Notes under the pieces: model-generated | What the model saw: only the letters and a program-made list of their open reading frames with translations | The model's database searches: none | What the model was told of the DNA's origin: nothing | Program-made: the position numbers and the translations under genes | Shown: positions 1 through 11,148 of the stretch, piece by piece | Numbering within the stretch: the stretch's first letter is position 1 | Layout: the number at the start of each line of letters is the position of its first letter | DNA from: Rhodosorus marinus | Taxonomy: Eukaryota; Rhodophyta; Stylonematophyceae; Stylonematales; Stylonemataceae | Direction of reading: 5' to 3' | Length of the DNA: 64,000 bases | Assembly (NCBI GenBank): GCA_029953675.1 | Contig: JAMWBK010000011.1 | Span: 1,178,001 to 1,242,000, forward strand

Positions 1-1042
1 AACCGTATTTGTCTCTTGTGATATCAATTAGCTTATGAAGTACTCAGTGACGAGAAAAAGAGACTGATATACGATGAGGAGGGCGAAGCTGGGTTAAAGG
101 GATCGCGGTTCGAGTGGACTAAGAGAACCTGGAGCAACGCCCGGCAGCGAGCTGGAGCCGCCGTGAAGAAGATATGGAGTTTCGGGTTCAAATTCTTTAA
201 TATCCAATTCGACTTTGAATTCACAGCTAAGTAGCCTGTGAAACGGCTCACCACGGGAGAATTTTTTCTGTTTATATCAACAATCATTTCTTATAGGTTC
301 ACAGGGCTTCCCGCAAAAGACAAAACTCCCATTAAACGGGAGTACAAACCCCATCCAGAGTTATTACCTCGGGACCAAGACCTCTGTTTCTCCTCTCAGG
401 AACCTGCAGATATCGTTGCTTCCATATTCTACACCACTATGTCAGTCCGAACTTGGCCTCGCTAGTAGTAGCCAACTCTAGTGCCCTAGACATGCCCACT
501 AAGGGGAGCGGTCGTTCACCAGGAGACATCTTTGAGGAGCGAATGACTCGGGCCACTCAAGCCGTGCGCTATCGGTAATAAAGGAAGAGCCCCAGCTTCG
601 GTGTCTCCGACGAGATTCTGAAGCTGCATTCTGCCGCCTTTTGTAGCTTCGAGCCGCCACGCACACTGTTTAAAGACGGAACCTAACTTGCACCTAGCGA
701 GATCTACGCCCACAGGATTCCCTAGAAGACGAGTCAACATCCGTCCAAAACGGGAAGCTGGTTTTTACAATACCCATTTGCTTTAACAGACGGCAAGGCT
801 CGGTGTTGAAATAAAACAGCGCCGAGTGTCCATATCCTCTTAGTCAAGACATGGCCATTGCACTAGCCCTGGCGATCGTCGATTCTGTCAGCGTTTTTGT
901 GTTTCTTGGATACACGAACAAATGAACCAACGAGGTCCCTACTAGGACATGCTTAATGGAATACGTAGAACTGGGGATCAAGGAGACTTGGAGCAACACA
1001 GAATAGCTTTCTGCTTCCAGTTACTAAGACTAGGTCGGTTCA
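1..1042. other. No recognisable gene
   Basis: Only short open frames without family resemblance are seen on both strands. No tRNA, rRNA or repeat structure was recognised. The stretch ends at an inverted fragment of the neighbouring succinyl-CoA ligase gene. Confidence 0.5.
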
Positions 1043-1135
1043 CTGCGGGATTCCTTCCGTGATGGCTACGATCAGCGTCATCTCCGCGTTTACGAATCCT
1101 CCATACCTCCTGCAGCGACGGGGGTAACCACCGTG
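1043..1135 (-). pseudogene. Inverted fragment of the succinyl-CoA ligase alpha gene
   Basis: Read on the minus strand, 1093-1043 matches 1903-1953 of the plus-strand succinyl-CoA ligase gene with 4 differences in 51 bases; three are in third codon positions. The frame still encodes the family stretch IVAITEGIP. Weaker similarity to the preceding part of the exon continues to about 1135, and similarity stops abruptly at the equivalent of position 1953. It is far too short to be functional and has no start or splice context, so it is a relic of a local inverted duplication or gene conversion. Confidence 0.75.
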
Positions 1136-1463
1136 GTAACGCATTCGCAACATTCGCGACCATTTTTTCATCGTCTTGACGAATTGAAGAAGTTGGACAC
1201 ATACGGAGCAACAAGTGAGCAAACAGCTCACGCGTCTAGTCACAGAGGCCGAAACGAGACTGCTTCGCGCCGTTTCATCAATTCCTTACCAGAATCTGAT
1301 ATTTCATTCTTGTCCAGTTAGCCAATGTCTAACGGATATTTTTCGATCGATATTGGATAGCGTGGCAATGTTTTATATGGAGTTCTGGGGTGGCGGGGGT
1401 GGTGAAGGTAGCTGACCAGCTTCAGTCGCTATTGGATTTTTGCACTTTTTTCGTGTATTCAAT
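1136..1463. other. Upstream region of the succinyl-CoA ligase gene
   Basis: No gene was recognised. It should contain the promoter and 5' leader of the downstream gene. A G-rich run lies near 1385-1405. No convincing core promoter motif was seen. Confidence 0.4.
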
Positions 1464-2698
1464 ATGGCAATTACTGGATATTTGATGCGTCCGCTTCATC
1501 GCGGAAGCTGTCTTCCGAGACCATGGAGGAATTTGAGCAGTTCAGCTGAATCTGGGCTGCCGATGCCGTACGTGGATAAGACGACGAAGGTGCTTATTCA
1601 AGGGTTTACTGGGAAGCAGGGCACGTTCCATTCAGAGCAGGCGATTTCTTATGGGACTAATGTTGTAGGAGGAACGAATCCGAAGAAGGCTGGCTCACTT
1701 CATCTTGATAGACCTGTGTTTGCCAGCGTCGAAGAGGTATGTCTTGGCTTTCCCATCGATACGGGATCTCTTTGATATATTGTTGTTCAGTATCTGTCTT
1801 CCTCACTTCTTTGTAATATTCAAGGCGATAAAAGAAACCGGCGCGAATGCGTCAGCAATCTACGTACCACCCTCTGGTGCCGCAGCTGCAATCGAGGAGG
1901 CGGTGAACGCGGAGATGCCGCTGATCGTAGCCATCACAGAAGGAATCCCACAGCGTGATATGGTCAGGGTCAAGGCACTAATGAAGGCCAGTCGAAAGTC
2001 GCGCCTCATCGGTCCAAACTGTCCCGGCATCATCAAGCCAGACGAGTGCAAGATTGGCATCATGCCCGGTGATATCCACATGGTCAGTTCCAAGACCAAA
2101 TCCCCAAAAGACGCGCTCCGAGCACTTTCGCTGATGCCTCCATCGCTTCCGGCTCATTGTAGGGTGGATCAGTAGGAGTTGTTTCAAGGTCTGGCACGCT
2201 TACCTACGAAGCCGTTCACCAGACCACGGTTGTTGGACTAGGACAGTCTGTCTGCATTGGGATTGGTGGCGATCCTTTCAATGGAACCAACTTCATTGAC
2301 TGCTTAGATATGTTCCTGAAGGACAAGCAGACGAAGGGGATCGTCATGATCGGTGAGATTGGCGGAACCGCTGAAGAGGCTGCTGCAGAATTTTTGAGGT
2401 CCAACTCTGTGAAGAAGCCCACCGTATCGTTTATCGCTGGAGTGACTGCACCCCCTGGAAGAAGAATGGGACATGCTGGTAAGAGTCTGGCTGCGCACCA
2501 AGTCCACTGCTATGTAAAGTAAATCTGAGTTCAGGATTCTTTGCCGACGCCTTAGGTGCGATCATTTCCGGAGGTAAGGGAACAGCAGCGGATAAGATTG
2601 CAGCGTTAGAGGCCGCGGACGTCCGCGTCGTACAGTCACCAGCCGTCCTTGGCACAGCGATCAAAGAGAGGATGCTCGAGGAAGGACTTATTAAATGA
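1464..2698 (+). CDS. Succinyl-CoA ligase alpha subunit, mitochondrial
   Basis: Catalyses the NDP-linked interconversion of succinyl-CoA and succinate in the TCA cycle, with a beta subunit. Exons 1464-1736, 1825-2082, 2163-2478 and 2556-2698 join to 329 residues; introns are 77-88 bp, GT-AG. About 45 N-terminal residues with many Arg and Ser and few acids ([17 protein letters not shown]) fit a mitochondrial presequence before the core, which begins near [17 protein letters not shown]. Also visible are [38 protein letters not shown] and GHAGAI, which holds the phosphorylated active-site histidine (about residue 281). The third intron was ended at the acceptor 2554-2555 rather than the nearer AG at 2533-2534, because only this restores [12 protein letters not shown]. 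Start: first ATG in frame; upstream codons use TTG only. A small inverted fragment of exon 2 lies about 400 bp upstream. Confidence 0.95.
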
Positions 2699-3081
2699 AG
2701 CCGAGGGTTTAGAGTTTAGAGAGAGCGCAATCCAACTACTGTGGAGTTTCGTGTGACAATCGATGGTTTCCGAGTTACGACCCGGAACGTGGAAATCAAA
2801 CGTGATGATTGAACTCTGGAGACTTGATGGGTCTTTTTTTTGATTTTTGGTACTGTCTTTACAAGCTCCCCACCCCCCCTGGTGCTTGGATCAGTGCGTT
2901 CTTAGCCGAGGAATCCCAACTCGCGTCTTGGGAAGAAGCGCATTGATAAGGCGCAAAGCAAGACAGACCGTGCCAAGCTCAGGACGGGCTTGCTTTTCCT
3001 CGAAAGTTTCACTCGAAGTCCAAAACGGATACACCTTACACAATGGAGTAGCTTCTCCAGACCTGTTTTTTGTAAATATGT
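2699..3081. other. Convergent intergenic region
   Basis: Lies between the 3' ends of the succinyl-CoA ligase gene (+) and the GrpE gene (-). Runs of T and C occur around 2827-2880. Nothing else was recognised. Confidence 0.4.
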
Positions 3082-4073
3082 TTACTGACGTGCCTGTCCG
3101 GCATCGGATTCCTCCGGCGCCTGCACGGTATCTGATTCGTCTGTTGCCTCCACGGCATCGGACTCCTCAGCAGGCGCACCAGTCTCGGGCTCCGTTGAGT
3201 CGTCTGCTGCAGGTCCCATTGACACCATGACCATAGCTGGTCTGATAAGACGTTGTCCCACCTTGTACCCTCTTTGGAATTGCATCATGACGATGCCATC
3301 ACCGTATTCGGTAGATTCCTGCTGTTGAATCGCGGAATGAATCTCTGCATTGAACGGCGTCCCAAGAGCTTCGATTGGTTCGATACTGAGCTTCTCCAAT
3401 GTGTTGACGAACTGCTTATTGATCGACTGATAGGCGTTGTTGATCTTTTCTTCCCTTTCCGTCTCGGGGCTAACGCTGCTGGCGGCTCTCTCAAAACTGT
3501 CGAGCACAGTGAGAAATTCCTTGGTAATTTTCGCAGACGCCTTCTCCGTGGACTCCAAAATCTCTGCCGAAGACCGTCTTCTGAAGTTCTCAAAGTCAGC
3601 CGTAAGACGGATGAAGCTATCCTTCTCGGAATCCACCTCCCTCTCCAGCCTTTCCCGCTCAGCCTGCGATTCGTCAAGTTCGGATTGCAGTACCTAAGCA
3701 TATAAAAGGTCAACTTCGTATCGTCAACACTGGTTTCGACTCGATGCGGCTTTGAAGATCATATGCATCGTACCTCAATTCGCTTCTTGAGCATCGCAGG
3801 GGAGTTCAAGATGTCATTTACTTCCTCAACCTCCTCCCGTCCATCAACTTCCTGAGCCTCGGCATCCTCAGACTCAAACTCATCTTCGACCTCTTCCTCA
3901 ACCTCAGACTCTGCTTCTGGCTCTGGCGGCGGTGCCGGTGCAGACCCAAGTTCAACCACAACTCGTCGACTCCTCCTCACATTCGCTCGAACTTTAGCAC
4001 TACCATCAAACAAACTCACAACTCCACCAACACCTACCCGAGAAACCCCACCAAAACTTCCAACAAACGCCAT
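3082..4073 (-). CDS. GrpE nucleotide-exchange factor, plastid type
   Basis: GrpE releases ADP from DnaK/Hsp70 and drives the chaperone cycle. Exons 4073-3774 and 3693-3082 (80-bp intron) give 303 residues. The N-terminus MAFVGSFGGVSR, followed by an Arg- and Val-rich stretch, looks like a red-algal plastid transit peptide; an acidic Glu-rich linker (about 45-90) follows. Residues about 100-140 form the charged coiled coil, then FENFRRR, the long helix, LGTPFNAEIHSAI and GYKVGQRLIRPAMVMVS, the signature beta-wing of the family. The C-terminal about 40 residues are an acidic tail with imperfect repeats of EESDA/DESDT type, unlike bacterial GrpE. Convergent with the preceding gene. Plastid rather than mitochondrial location is inferred from the N-terminus. 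Confidence 0.93.
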
Positions 4074-5256
4074 CCTTGCTCTTACTCCACTAACAGATCA
4101 ATTAATACGATACAAAACAGCAACAAAACTAAACGAATCCAACTCTTTTAGAAGCAACTCACGACCTTCTGTAGATCTTCCAAGCTTCCCTTCCACTATC
4201 CAGCCTCTACCCCGTTCTTACTGGAAACCCCCACCAGATCGCTAATCACCGCCGGTGACTCTCATAATGAATGCTCTTCACATTCTCATCAGCGGCGAGA
4301 TAGAAATCCCCCCGTCGAGGCTTCGGCAGTCGCCTTTGTGCTCACCTTGTGGTGTTCAGAAGGAATCATGGGCGCGCTCTTATCGAGAAGAACCCGTGCT
4401 TGGAGAGTGTGAAGAAAACGTCCTCGACTGTTTTTTGGGTTGATCTGGGTGCCGCCACCCGGCATTCCACTTTGGCAGCTGAGTGCAGAATTCTACAACC
4501 AGACTTCCACGGGCGGCGTTGGTTTCGTCGTATGTAGAGTGGTATCAGTTGAGGTAAACACGTTTTTCTTGTGAGAGCTATTCTGCATGAGATTCCAACT
4601 AAAGAAGAGGTCTACAGCTCCTTCAGCAGTCAAGAAGCGGGGTCGTGTGCAGGATTCAATGTACAACAGGGCAAATGGCGGGAAAGGCCATTGAATTCCA
4701 CTGCCATTCAAAAATAAGGATTCTGAGTTTCTCTCAACCCTAATTTAGACCTTACTTATCAAACATTGAAACAAAAACTAACCATATATCCTATTTTATT
4801 GTACATATTCACAGATCAACGCCATGCAAAGTTTCGTCAGGGATACGCGTTGCCTTAATAGTACTTAATATAGAACATATGTTAATTAAAGTTTACAATA
4901 ATGATAAATATAGGCGAAAAGTTCTCTCATATTCTTCGATGTATGTCATTATTTAGAATACTTTTTGTAGCATCATGTCAGTAATTGAATTTTTGCTGGT
5001 AGGACGTGGCGATGTTGTGTCGAGGCTGCTAAAACTTGGAGTCGATCCTTGATGACCGTTCTCTGAGGGTGTTGGGTGGAGTTTTGAGGACCCTATGAGC
5101 AGGAGCGTCCTACCAGTGAGGGACAGGTCAAAACTATGGACGAAGGGGAAGGTGAGGTATGAGATCGACGCACCTTTGTTAGAATTTGGATTCAATGGCG
5201 AGCGAGTAGGCAGAGGTTTTTTTTTTTTTTTTTTGGTTTTCTAAAGGTCGGATCTG
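4074..5256. other. Divergent intergenic region between GrpE and sulfotransferase genes
   Basis: About 1.2 kb shared by two divergently transcribed genes, so both promoters should lie here. It is AT-rich between about 4740 and 4960. A run of 17 T at 5218-5234 ends 22 bases before the sulfotransferase ATG. No gene or RNA was recognised. Confidence 0.45.
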
Positions 5257-6410
5257 ATGGGTTGCACCTGGCGCGGACTGTGCGTGGTGCTGTTGATCGG
5301 CTTTGCATCGGGGCTGGCACAGAACGTCTGCACTCGAAGGCGAGTGGGCGAAAGGCTTTGCCCGGAGCTGTTCTTTTTGGGTGTGCGCTTCGGGGGATCC
5401 ACCGCAGTTGCAATGTACGTCGCTTCTCAGCCGGCTGTGAGTTTGAATTTCCCGCACTCAGTCGACCCTTATGTAGAGTTCGAGGCGCATTTTTTCGACG
5501 ATAATTTTCTGAGGGGAATAGGTTACTACGCTGGCCTGTTCCCTGTCAGAAACGTCTCGTATGATCTTGCGGCGGATGCAACTCCGGACTACCTAATGGG
5601 CCGATACGTTCCGCTAAAAATCTACGATTCCTTGGACTTTAAAGCTGTATACTTCGTAGTTTCGCTTCGAGATCCCGCGGCGCGAGCTTATGCCTGGTAC
5701 AAGCATTCGATGGGGACCAGAATGAACGACGTTTCATTGGACAAGGCGATGTCAGACTTTGAGTACAAATACTCGCTGATGGCGAAGTACATCGGACCGA
5801 TTGTGGCGGAATGCATGAATGGAGAAGAGGATCCAGAGGAAGCATACTTCGCATGTAGTGGCAGAGTTTACTACCGAGAACGCGTCCGGAGTCCAGTGAT
5901 AGAGGAGACCGACAACTTGGCCACCGGAATTCCGCGCCTTCAGCGCGGCTTCACCGGCGGACTCTATGGACCACTACTACTCCACTGGTAGGAGAGAGCT
6001 TGAAAAATTTCGCTTTGGAAAGAATTCAGAACGTACTCTGACTGATGATCCCGTTTGTTTCCCTCGGAGTAATCTTCAGGTTTCGACACTTTCATGCCAG
6101 TCAATTTTGTCTCGTTATTTATGAGAATCTTTTGACGCAGTTCGAGGAAGAAATCGACCATCTGCGGCCGTGTTTGAAGCCATTTGGAAGAGACCTACAC
6201 GTGCAACCAGGAGATGGGATAACTGTTCCGACGATCACGTGCACAGACTGCGACGAGATGGAGCAATTGGAAGAGGACGCTGAGAGATCCATCGGCCTTG
6301 TGCTTCATAGCGAGCTGTATGCGTCCTCGAACAAGGTGGTTCGGGGTCTGCTCTGGAACTTGTACAGAAGGGAGGGCATTCCTGTGTGGGAGGAGCTGTA
6401 TACCGGCTAG
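5257..6410 (+). CDS. Carbohydrate sulfotransferase, 3-O-sulfotransferase-like
   Basis: Predicted to move sulfate from PAPS to a polysaccharide in the secretory pathway. Exons 5257-5987 and 6080-6410 (92-bp intron, phase 2) give 353 residues. Residues 8-22 are a hydrophobic signal peptide or type II anchor. The fold is recognisable from the 5'-phosphosulfate loop FFLGVRFGGSTAV (40-52), EAHFFD (76-81; the Glu is the likely catalytic base by analogy to heparan 3-O-sulfotransferases), the 3'-phosphate segment VVSLRDPAARAYAWY (134-148) and LYGPLLLHWF across the splice. Odd: the PAPS-binding Lys of the loop (GVRKGG in animal enzymes) is Phe45 here. Red algae make sulfated galactans, so a cell-wall role is plausible but not shown. 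Family assignment is firm; substrate is unknown. Confidence 0.85.
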
Positions 6411-8277
6411 ATCTGAAAAGGGAACAGGGTTCTTAGTGAAATCTGAAGAGGCTCTATGGAGCCTAGCCATTTGTTTTTTTGAATATCCTTCACTGATGAA
6501 TATAGTAATATCGTGAATGCGCTACTTGCTTTATCGAGCAGAAAAGTTGGCTGCCCTTTTCCGCCCAGCTCTGTCGCTGGCTCTTTGAACGGAAGAGGTT
6601 GTCCTAGCATCAAAGGCGGCGACGGCAAGAAATGTCCTTGGGATCGCTGCAAATTATTCGGAAACACGACTCCAGCAAAACGTTGTGTTCAGATTGGAAT
6701 TCGCTATTGAACAAGCTTCGAATGCTGCTTGCGCGAAGACTGCGCGGCTAGGTAGCGTCCAAATGAAGTGAAATGGGCAGCGTTCGCACACCACGATCGA
6801 TTCTGTGTTGGTAGAGTCGCTGACTAGACAGTAGCCGTGGTGGTCACGCAGTGGAGTCAATAGGTGTCGAAAGGTCGTGGAGTCGCACCATAGAGTAGTG
6901 AATCAGTCTGGTGTAATAGAGCCTCGGCTATGAAGAAGAACTCGAAGGACAGTCATATAGTTGTTGTTGACCTGCCAGCCCGCGGTTGTAGGAGGATAGA
7001 TGAGCACATCAAAACGGGTTCAATGCTGGGACCCAAACCAGGACTTGTAGGACGAGGGAAAGGCTGGAAACAAACTCTGCCAGCATACACGTCGTTTCAA
7101 ACTGCATGAGCGATGATTCTCCGCCGTCACTCTGCCCTCTGAAGGGCTCTCGTCTCTCTGAAAATCGAGTGGGAGGCTACAGGTCGACGATCACTTTTCC
7201 ATCTCGATCGCAGACTAACGCTTTAGTACAATGTACAATTTCACCAACCCAAGACTTTTCAAGTTCTCACAAAAGGCAACATCGCCATCCCACCAATCAT
7301 CCCCCCACCAGCAAATTTTCCGTTCCATCAATCTAAATGTAGCAATCAATCATTTCAAGTTTTTAGCATTATTCAGAGGGCCTGAGAACGTCTGAGCACC
7401 ACCAGTGCTTGAGGAGATTGCGCTTCCCTCATCAAGCAGATTACCATTGGTCATATCCCGCCTCATCATGCAAAAATCTAGTTTCTGAGCAGAATACCAA
7501 ATAAAGTTTTGGAAAATAAGATGCCAAACCCTTCCCACCACTGGGCCATCAAAAGACATGACTTTCAGTACAAATATGCAATGTCGTCATCTTAATTGGC
7601 TAATCCTCAGATCATATCACATCTGATCGCACAGAGCTCACCGAGGAACCCTACAAGTTTCACCGTCAATCAGTATAAATACAATATAGTCTTACAAAAA
7701 TCAAGTAAATTCCAAGCAAAGGTGTTTAATTGGATAAATTGGATAAATTTTGAAGTATCATTAGCACAAGCCTTTCAAACTGATTGTAGTTTGTCTAATT
7801 CGTGGATATTTTTATAACTGCGGGGCCAATCGGAGAGAAATGGAGCCAATGTTCTTCTATTATTCAAGCCTTTCCCGCTGGCTGGAAAAAAACGGCTTTC
7901 GGGAAAGAAAATAATTTGTTTAGTGGCAGTGTTTTCAATGGGCCTCTTTTTGAGCTTGTTTTGGAGGGGTTGAATTATCTTGGTTTTTGGTGTCGTTTTG
8001 GAAGGTTTTGGGATAGGTTGGGGATTTAGTGCACCATCTGGAAATGGTATTGGTGGGTGGGAGTAGAGGGGGGGGGGGGGGGGAAGGGAATATGTATCGG
8101 GGAGGAAGATGATGGTGGTTGTTGCGGGCTGTGTGTGTGTGTGGTAATTAGATAAGGGCTTTTGTTTTTTTTGTTGGAGGTGATGAACCAGCTTCGTGAA
8201 TTGTTCTGGATTGCGTTTTTGGAATCTAGGGATTGAGGTGGAGTAGGTTTTTTTTTTGGGTGGGGGTGTTGGGAAGG
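6411..8277. other. Long intergenic region with low-complexity end
   Basis: About 1.9 kb without a recognisable gene. The last 250 bp are G/T-rich: 16 consecutive G at 8068-8083, a GT repeat around 8129-8142 and several T runs. Open frames on the complementary strand there are Pro/Ser/Thr-rich shadows of this composition. The promoter of the downstream DUF218 gene must lie here. Confidence 0.45.
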
Positions 8278-9754
8278 ATGGGGTTTGTTGGGGGTGTGGT
8301 GGTGGGTGGACTTCGCCGGGAGTCGCGAGTATGTAAGCGGCCGCGGATTGTGACCTCGGCGGTGAATGGAAGGCGCCGCGTTGCGGAAGGCCCACCGGAT
8401 TTGTGTGAGCTCACAAAGCGGTTGGGTGATTTGCTGTTGAGTGAAGCGGATAATGGGCTACTTCATGTGGAGCGGGAGAGGGAGAGCGTTCAGGGAAATG
8501 AGACAACGCACGTTGCAGTGGTTTTGGGCAAGACGTTGATTCGTGATCAGATCACCGTCGAGTATGCGACGAGGGTTTTCCGGCTGGTTACACAGATTGC
8601 GTCCTACAAGGATCAAACGAAAGTGGTACGTCTTCCTCCATGCATTCTCCTAGTACATCTATCATAAATGTTAACGCTCCTTCACTGCGATTGGTTTGTA
8701 GGTTTGCTTCATGGGATGCAAAGGGGAGGGTTTGGTATCCGAGGCCGCAGCAGGCTACACGTTCTTCCGTTCGGTTTGCGAGCAGTGCCATGTCGACATC
8801 TCGGGTCTAAAGTTTGTCCTATTGGAGTCATCCTACAACAAGGGCGAGGCGCTTAGGGACGTCTTTAAGCGAATTAACCAGACACTGGAAGGGAATGTCC
8901 TGCAGCGGTGCCATTTCACGTTCATTTCATCGGACTACCATCTTTTTAGAGTGCAGGAGATCCACCGCTTGAGTCCCTCCCGCTCGCTGTTGCGGCCGCT
9001 CGTTGTTGCCAAGTCTACATGGGATTTTGCCTACGCGTCGTACGCCTTCTGTGTGTCCACGGACACTACCACAGCGTTTCGGGGCAGAGTAATGGTTTTA
9101 ACGTCTGACATGTACATCGTAATTGCCAACCTGGAGGCGGTGATGTCGGAGCGCGTATTCTTCAGCAAGGAGAACTGGGAGCGTCTCAACACGTCTGTCG
9201 CGAAGTTGAGGAGGTTTTATGAGATCCTTCACCATCCAAGGGCAATGTTTCCAGGTGATAAACGGGTGTTCTCTGAAGTGCTCGAAATGTGCATCGCGAA
9301 TCTGCGTGAGGTATGCGCTTTCTTCCTTTACCATACGTTGCATGGTGCAGATCTAATTTATAGTCATTGCCCACTACTGTGTGTCCAGGCCCAAAAGATA
9401 CTGTGCCAACTTGTAGAATCGAGTGGGACTACTACCGAACGCGACCTTAAGAGAGCGCGAAATTTGGTGCTGGAGGCGGTTACATCAATAAGGCGGAAGA
9501 TCGATCCTGATCAGCCCATTGCTTTAGGAGACGTGGAGTCCCTTCAGAAAGAAATTGAATCCTACCTCTTGAACCAGACCCATGCTAGAATTGCGGACCC
9601 TGAACTGAGTGACAATACTATCGAGACGATCATGCCAGAGACGATCATGCCAGAGACGATCGTGCCAGAGACGGAGTCAAAGGCCCCCAGACGAAAAGCC
9701 AAGAGGTCTGTGAGAACACGGGCTCGAAAGAAGGAAGCCCAAGACATCATGTAG
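8278..9754 (+). CDS. DUF218 (YdcF/SanA-like) protein, probably plastid-targeted
   Basis: Exons 8278-8625, 8702-9310 and 9389-9754 join to 440 residues. The N-terminus MGFVGGVVVGGLRRESR resembles the Phe-containing plastid transit peptides of red algae. The DUF218 core shows VAVVLGKTLI, KVVCFMGCKGEGLVSEAAAG (the SEA signature), LLESSYNKGEALRDV (the glutamate/serine motif) and FISSDYHLFRVQEI (the SDYH motif). Bacterial relatives act in envelope metabolism; the plastid function is unknown. After the core come about 200 residues with no domain I recognise, three 15-base tandem units (9623-9667) encoding ETIMP-type repeats, and a basic tail RRKAKRSVRTRARKK. The second intron (78 bp) happens to be stop-free in frame, but it separates conserved-looking helices and has good splice sites, so it was removed. 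Confidence 0.8.
9623..9667 (+). repeat. 15-bp tandem repeat, three units, inside the DUF218 CDS
   Basis: Three consecutive copies of GAGACGATCATGCCA; the third has one change. They encode ETIMP, ETIMP and ETIVP in the C-terminal region of the DUF218 protein. Confidence 0.9.
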
Positions 9755-11148
9755 GCATGCTCGGTGTCAGCGGCACAACTGTACGGACGGGATGGGGGGG
9801 GGGCTCGCAGTTAGGGGAATAGGAAGGATTGGAGGGATCACGAGCATAGGCCCAGAACAGTCTAAACAATAAATATTTTTTCTCTCAACCTATCAGGCAG
9901 AAGAGACCACGCACGTGAACTCTGCACTCCCAACAACCATCGCATGTCCCCAGTATCCTACCAATTCGCTGCACGCGCCGTGCGAATACGACGCTCTCAG
10001 GTAGCATAGTTGTTCAATAGATCTCCGAGTACATCTCAATTCTTCAAAACAATACTGACCCGAACACCAGCTGCGCCCACCCAACCCAGATGAAAGTGCG
10101 GGATGAACTCAACACCCCACCTTAAAAACCAAAAATAAATTCCTCGTATTAATCAATTTGTCCAGTCAAAAACCAACACCCGTCCCAGTCGTCAAACACA
10201 CCCAATCATCATCCCAAACATCCCACGGAACAATCCAGATCAAAAACCAAAACGCATACCAAATAAACGCCAAAACAAACCCGATAAACTCTTGATTTAT
10301 TACTCAATACAACAATATCACTGTTTTATCATATCCTTCTATACAATAATATCAAGCAAAACTCCACTATCATACCAAAACCATTTAAACGGTATACATA
10401 AACCATAATATGTACTAATATTTATGTAAACCAATATAAAAAAATATTTATCACATAAACATACACATATAACCCATATCCGAAATATAGTGATTGATAA
10501 TTAGATTGAAGTTTTGAAAAGTCCAGAGAAGGCAGTCTTTTTGGAGGTTCCATCTAATTGAGAAGAGTTTTGGACGAAGGAGAGGAGAAACGAAAAGGAA
10601 ACTCCTTTTGGTGGGTTTCGGGAGGAAACAGCGCATTGAGTATAAAATGAGTCTCTTGGAGTGGGAGGCGATCTGGAATTGATATTTGGGAGGTTGTTTG
10701 GTGGATTGGATGGTGCTATCGTTCTCCTCACAGAAGGAAATTTGTTTTTGGAGGAAGACGAAGGGCTCTTGTTGTTGAGAATTTTTGTATTTCTCCGTGG
10801 AAGGGGTGAGAAGGGGTTTCGAGGATTTTTTTGAGGGATTGGGTTTGGGGTGGGTGGGTGGTTGAGTACGGGTGAATGTATTGTTTTAAAAGTTGTTTTG
10901 AGGAGGATAAGCGGATATTGAAAAGTGTTTTGGTGTTTCGTAGGAAGAGGGTTTGAAGGTCTTTGTAGGATTTGGATGGGAGTGTTTTCTGGAGAGGTTG
11001 TTGGGTGGTGTGACATGTAGGGTGAGATTGTTTTTGTTTTGTGTTGAGAACTGTGTTTTGAAGGTTTCTGGTGTTGTTTGGGGGTTTTTGCCTGAGGGAG
11101 GTTTTCTGGGGTGGTTCGTTTTGACCGGCGGGATTTGTGAATATCGTG
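9755..11148. other. Intergenic region, AT-rich then G/T-rich
   Basis: About 1.4 kb with no recognised gene. 10100-10500 is strongly A-rich; from about 10500 the plus strand is G- and T-rich, producing long Pro/Ser/Thr-rich open frames on the minus strand that look compositional. Presumed promoter of the RING gene. Confidence 0.45.

Noticed and set aside
1440-1463. Upstream extension of the succinyl-CoA ligase reading frame
   Set aside because: The earlier start would be TTG; the first ATG is at 1464 and already gives a suitable presequence.
7775-8395. Minus-strand open frame of about 200 codons
   Set aside because: It is Pro/Thr/Ser-rich and lies over G/T-rich low-complexity DNA, including the G16 tract, overlapping the plausible 5' part of the DUF218 gene.
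9311-9388. In-frame, stop-free introns (also 20014-20106, 56756-56824, 59976-60056) as possible coding extensions
   Set aside because: With some 60 introns of about 80 bp, a few should be multiples of three and stop-free by chance; each has good GT-AG sites and interrupts conserved blocks.
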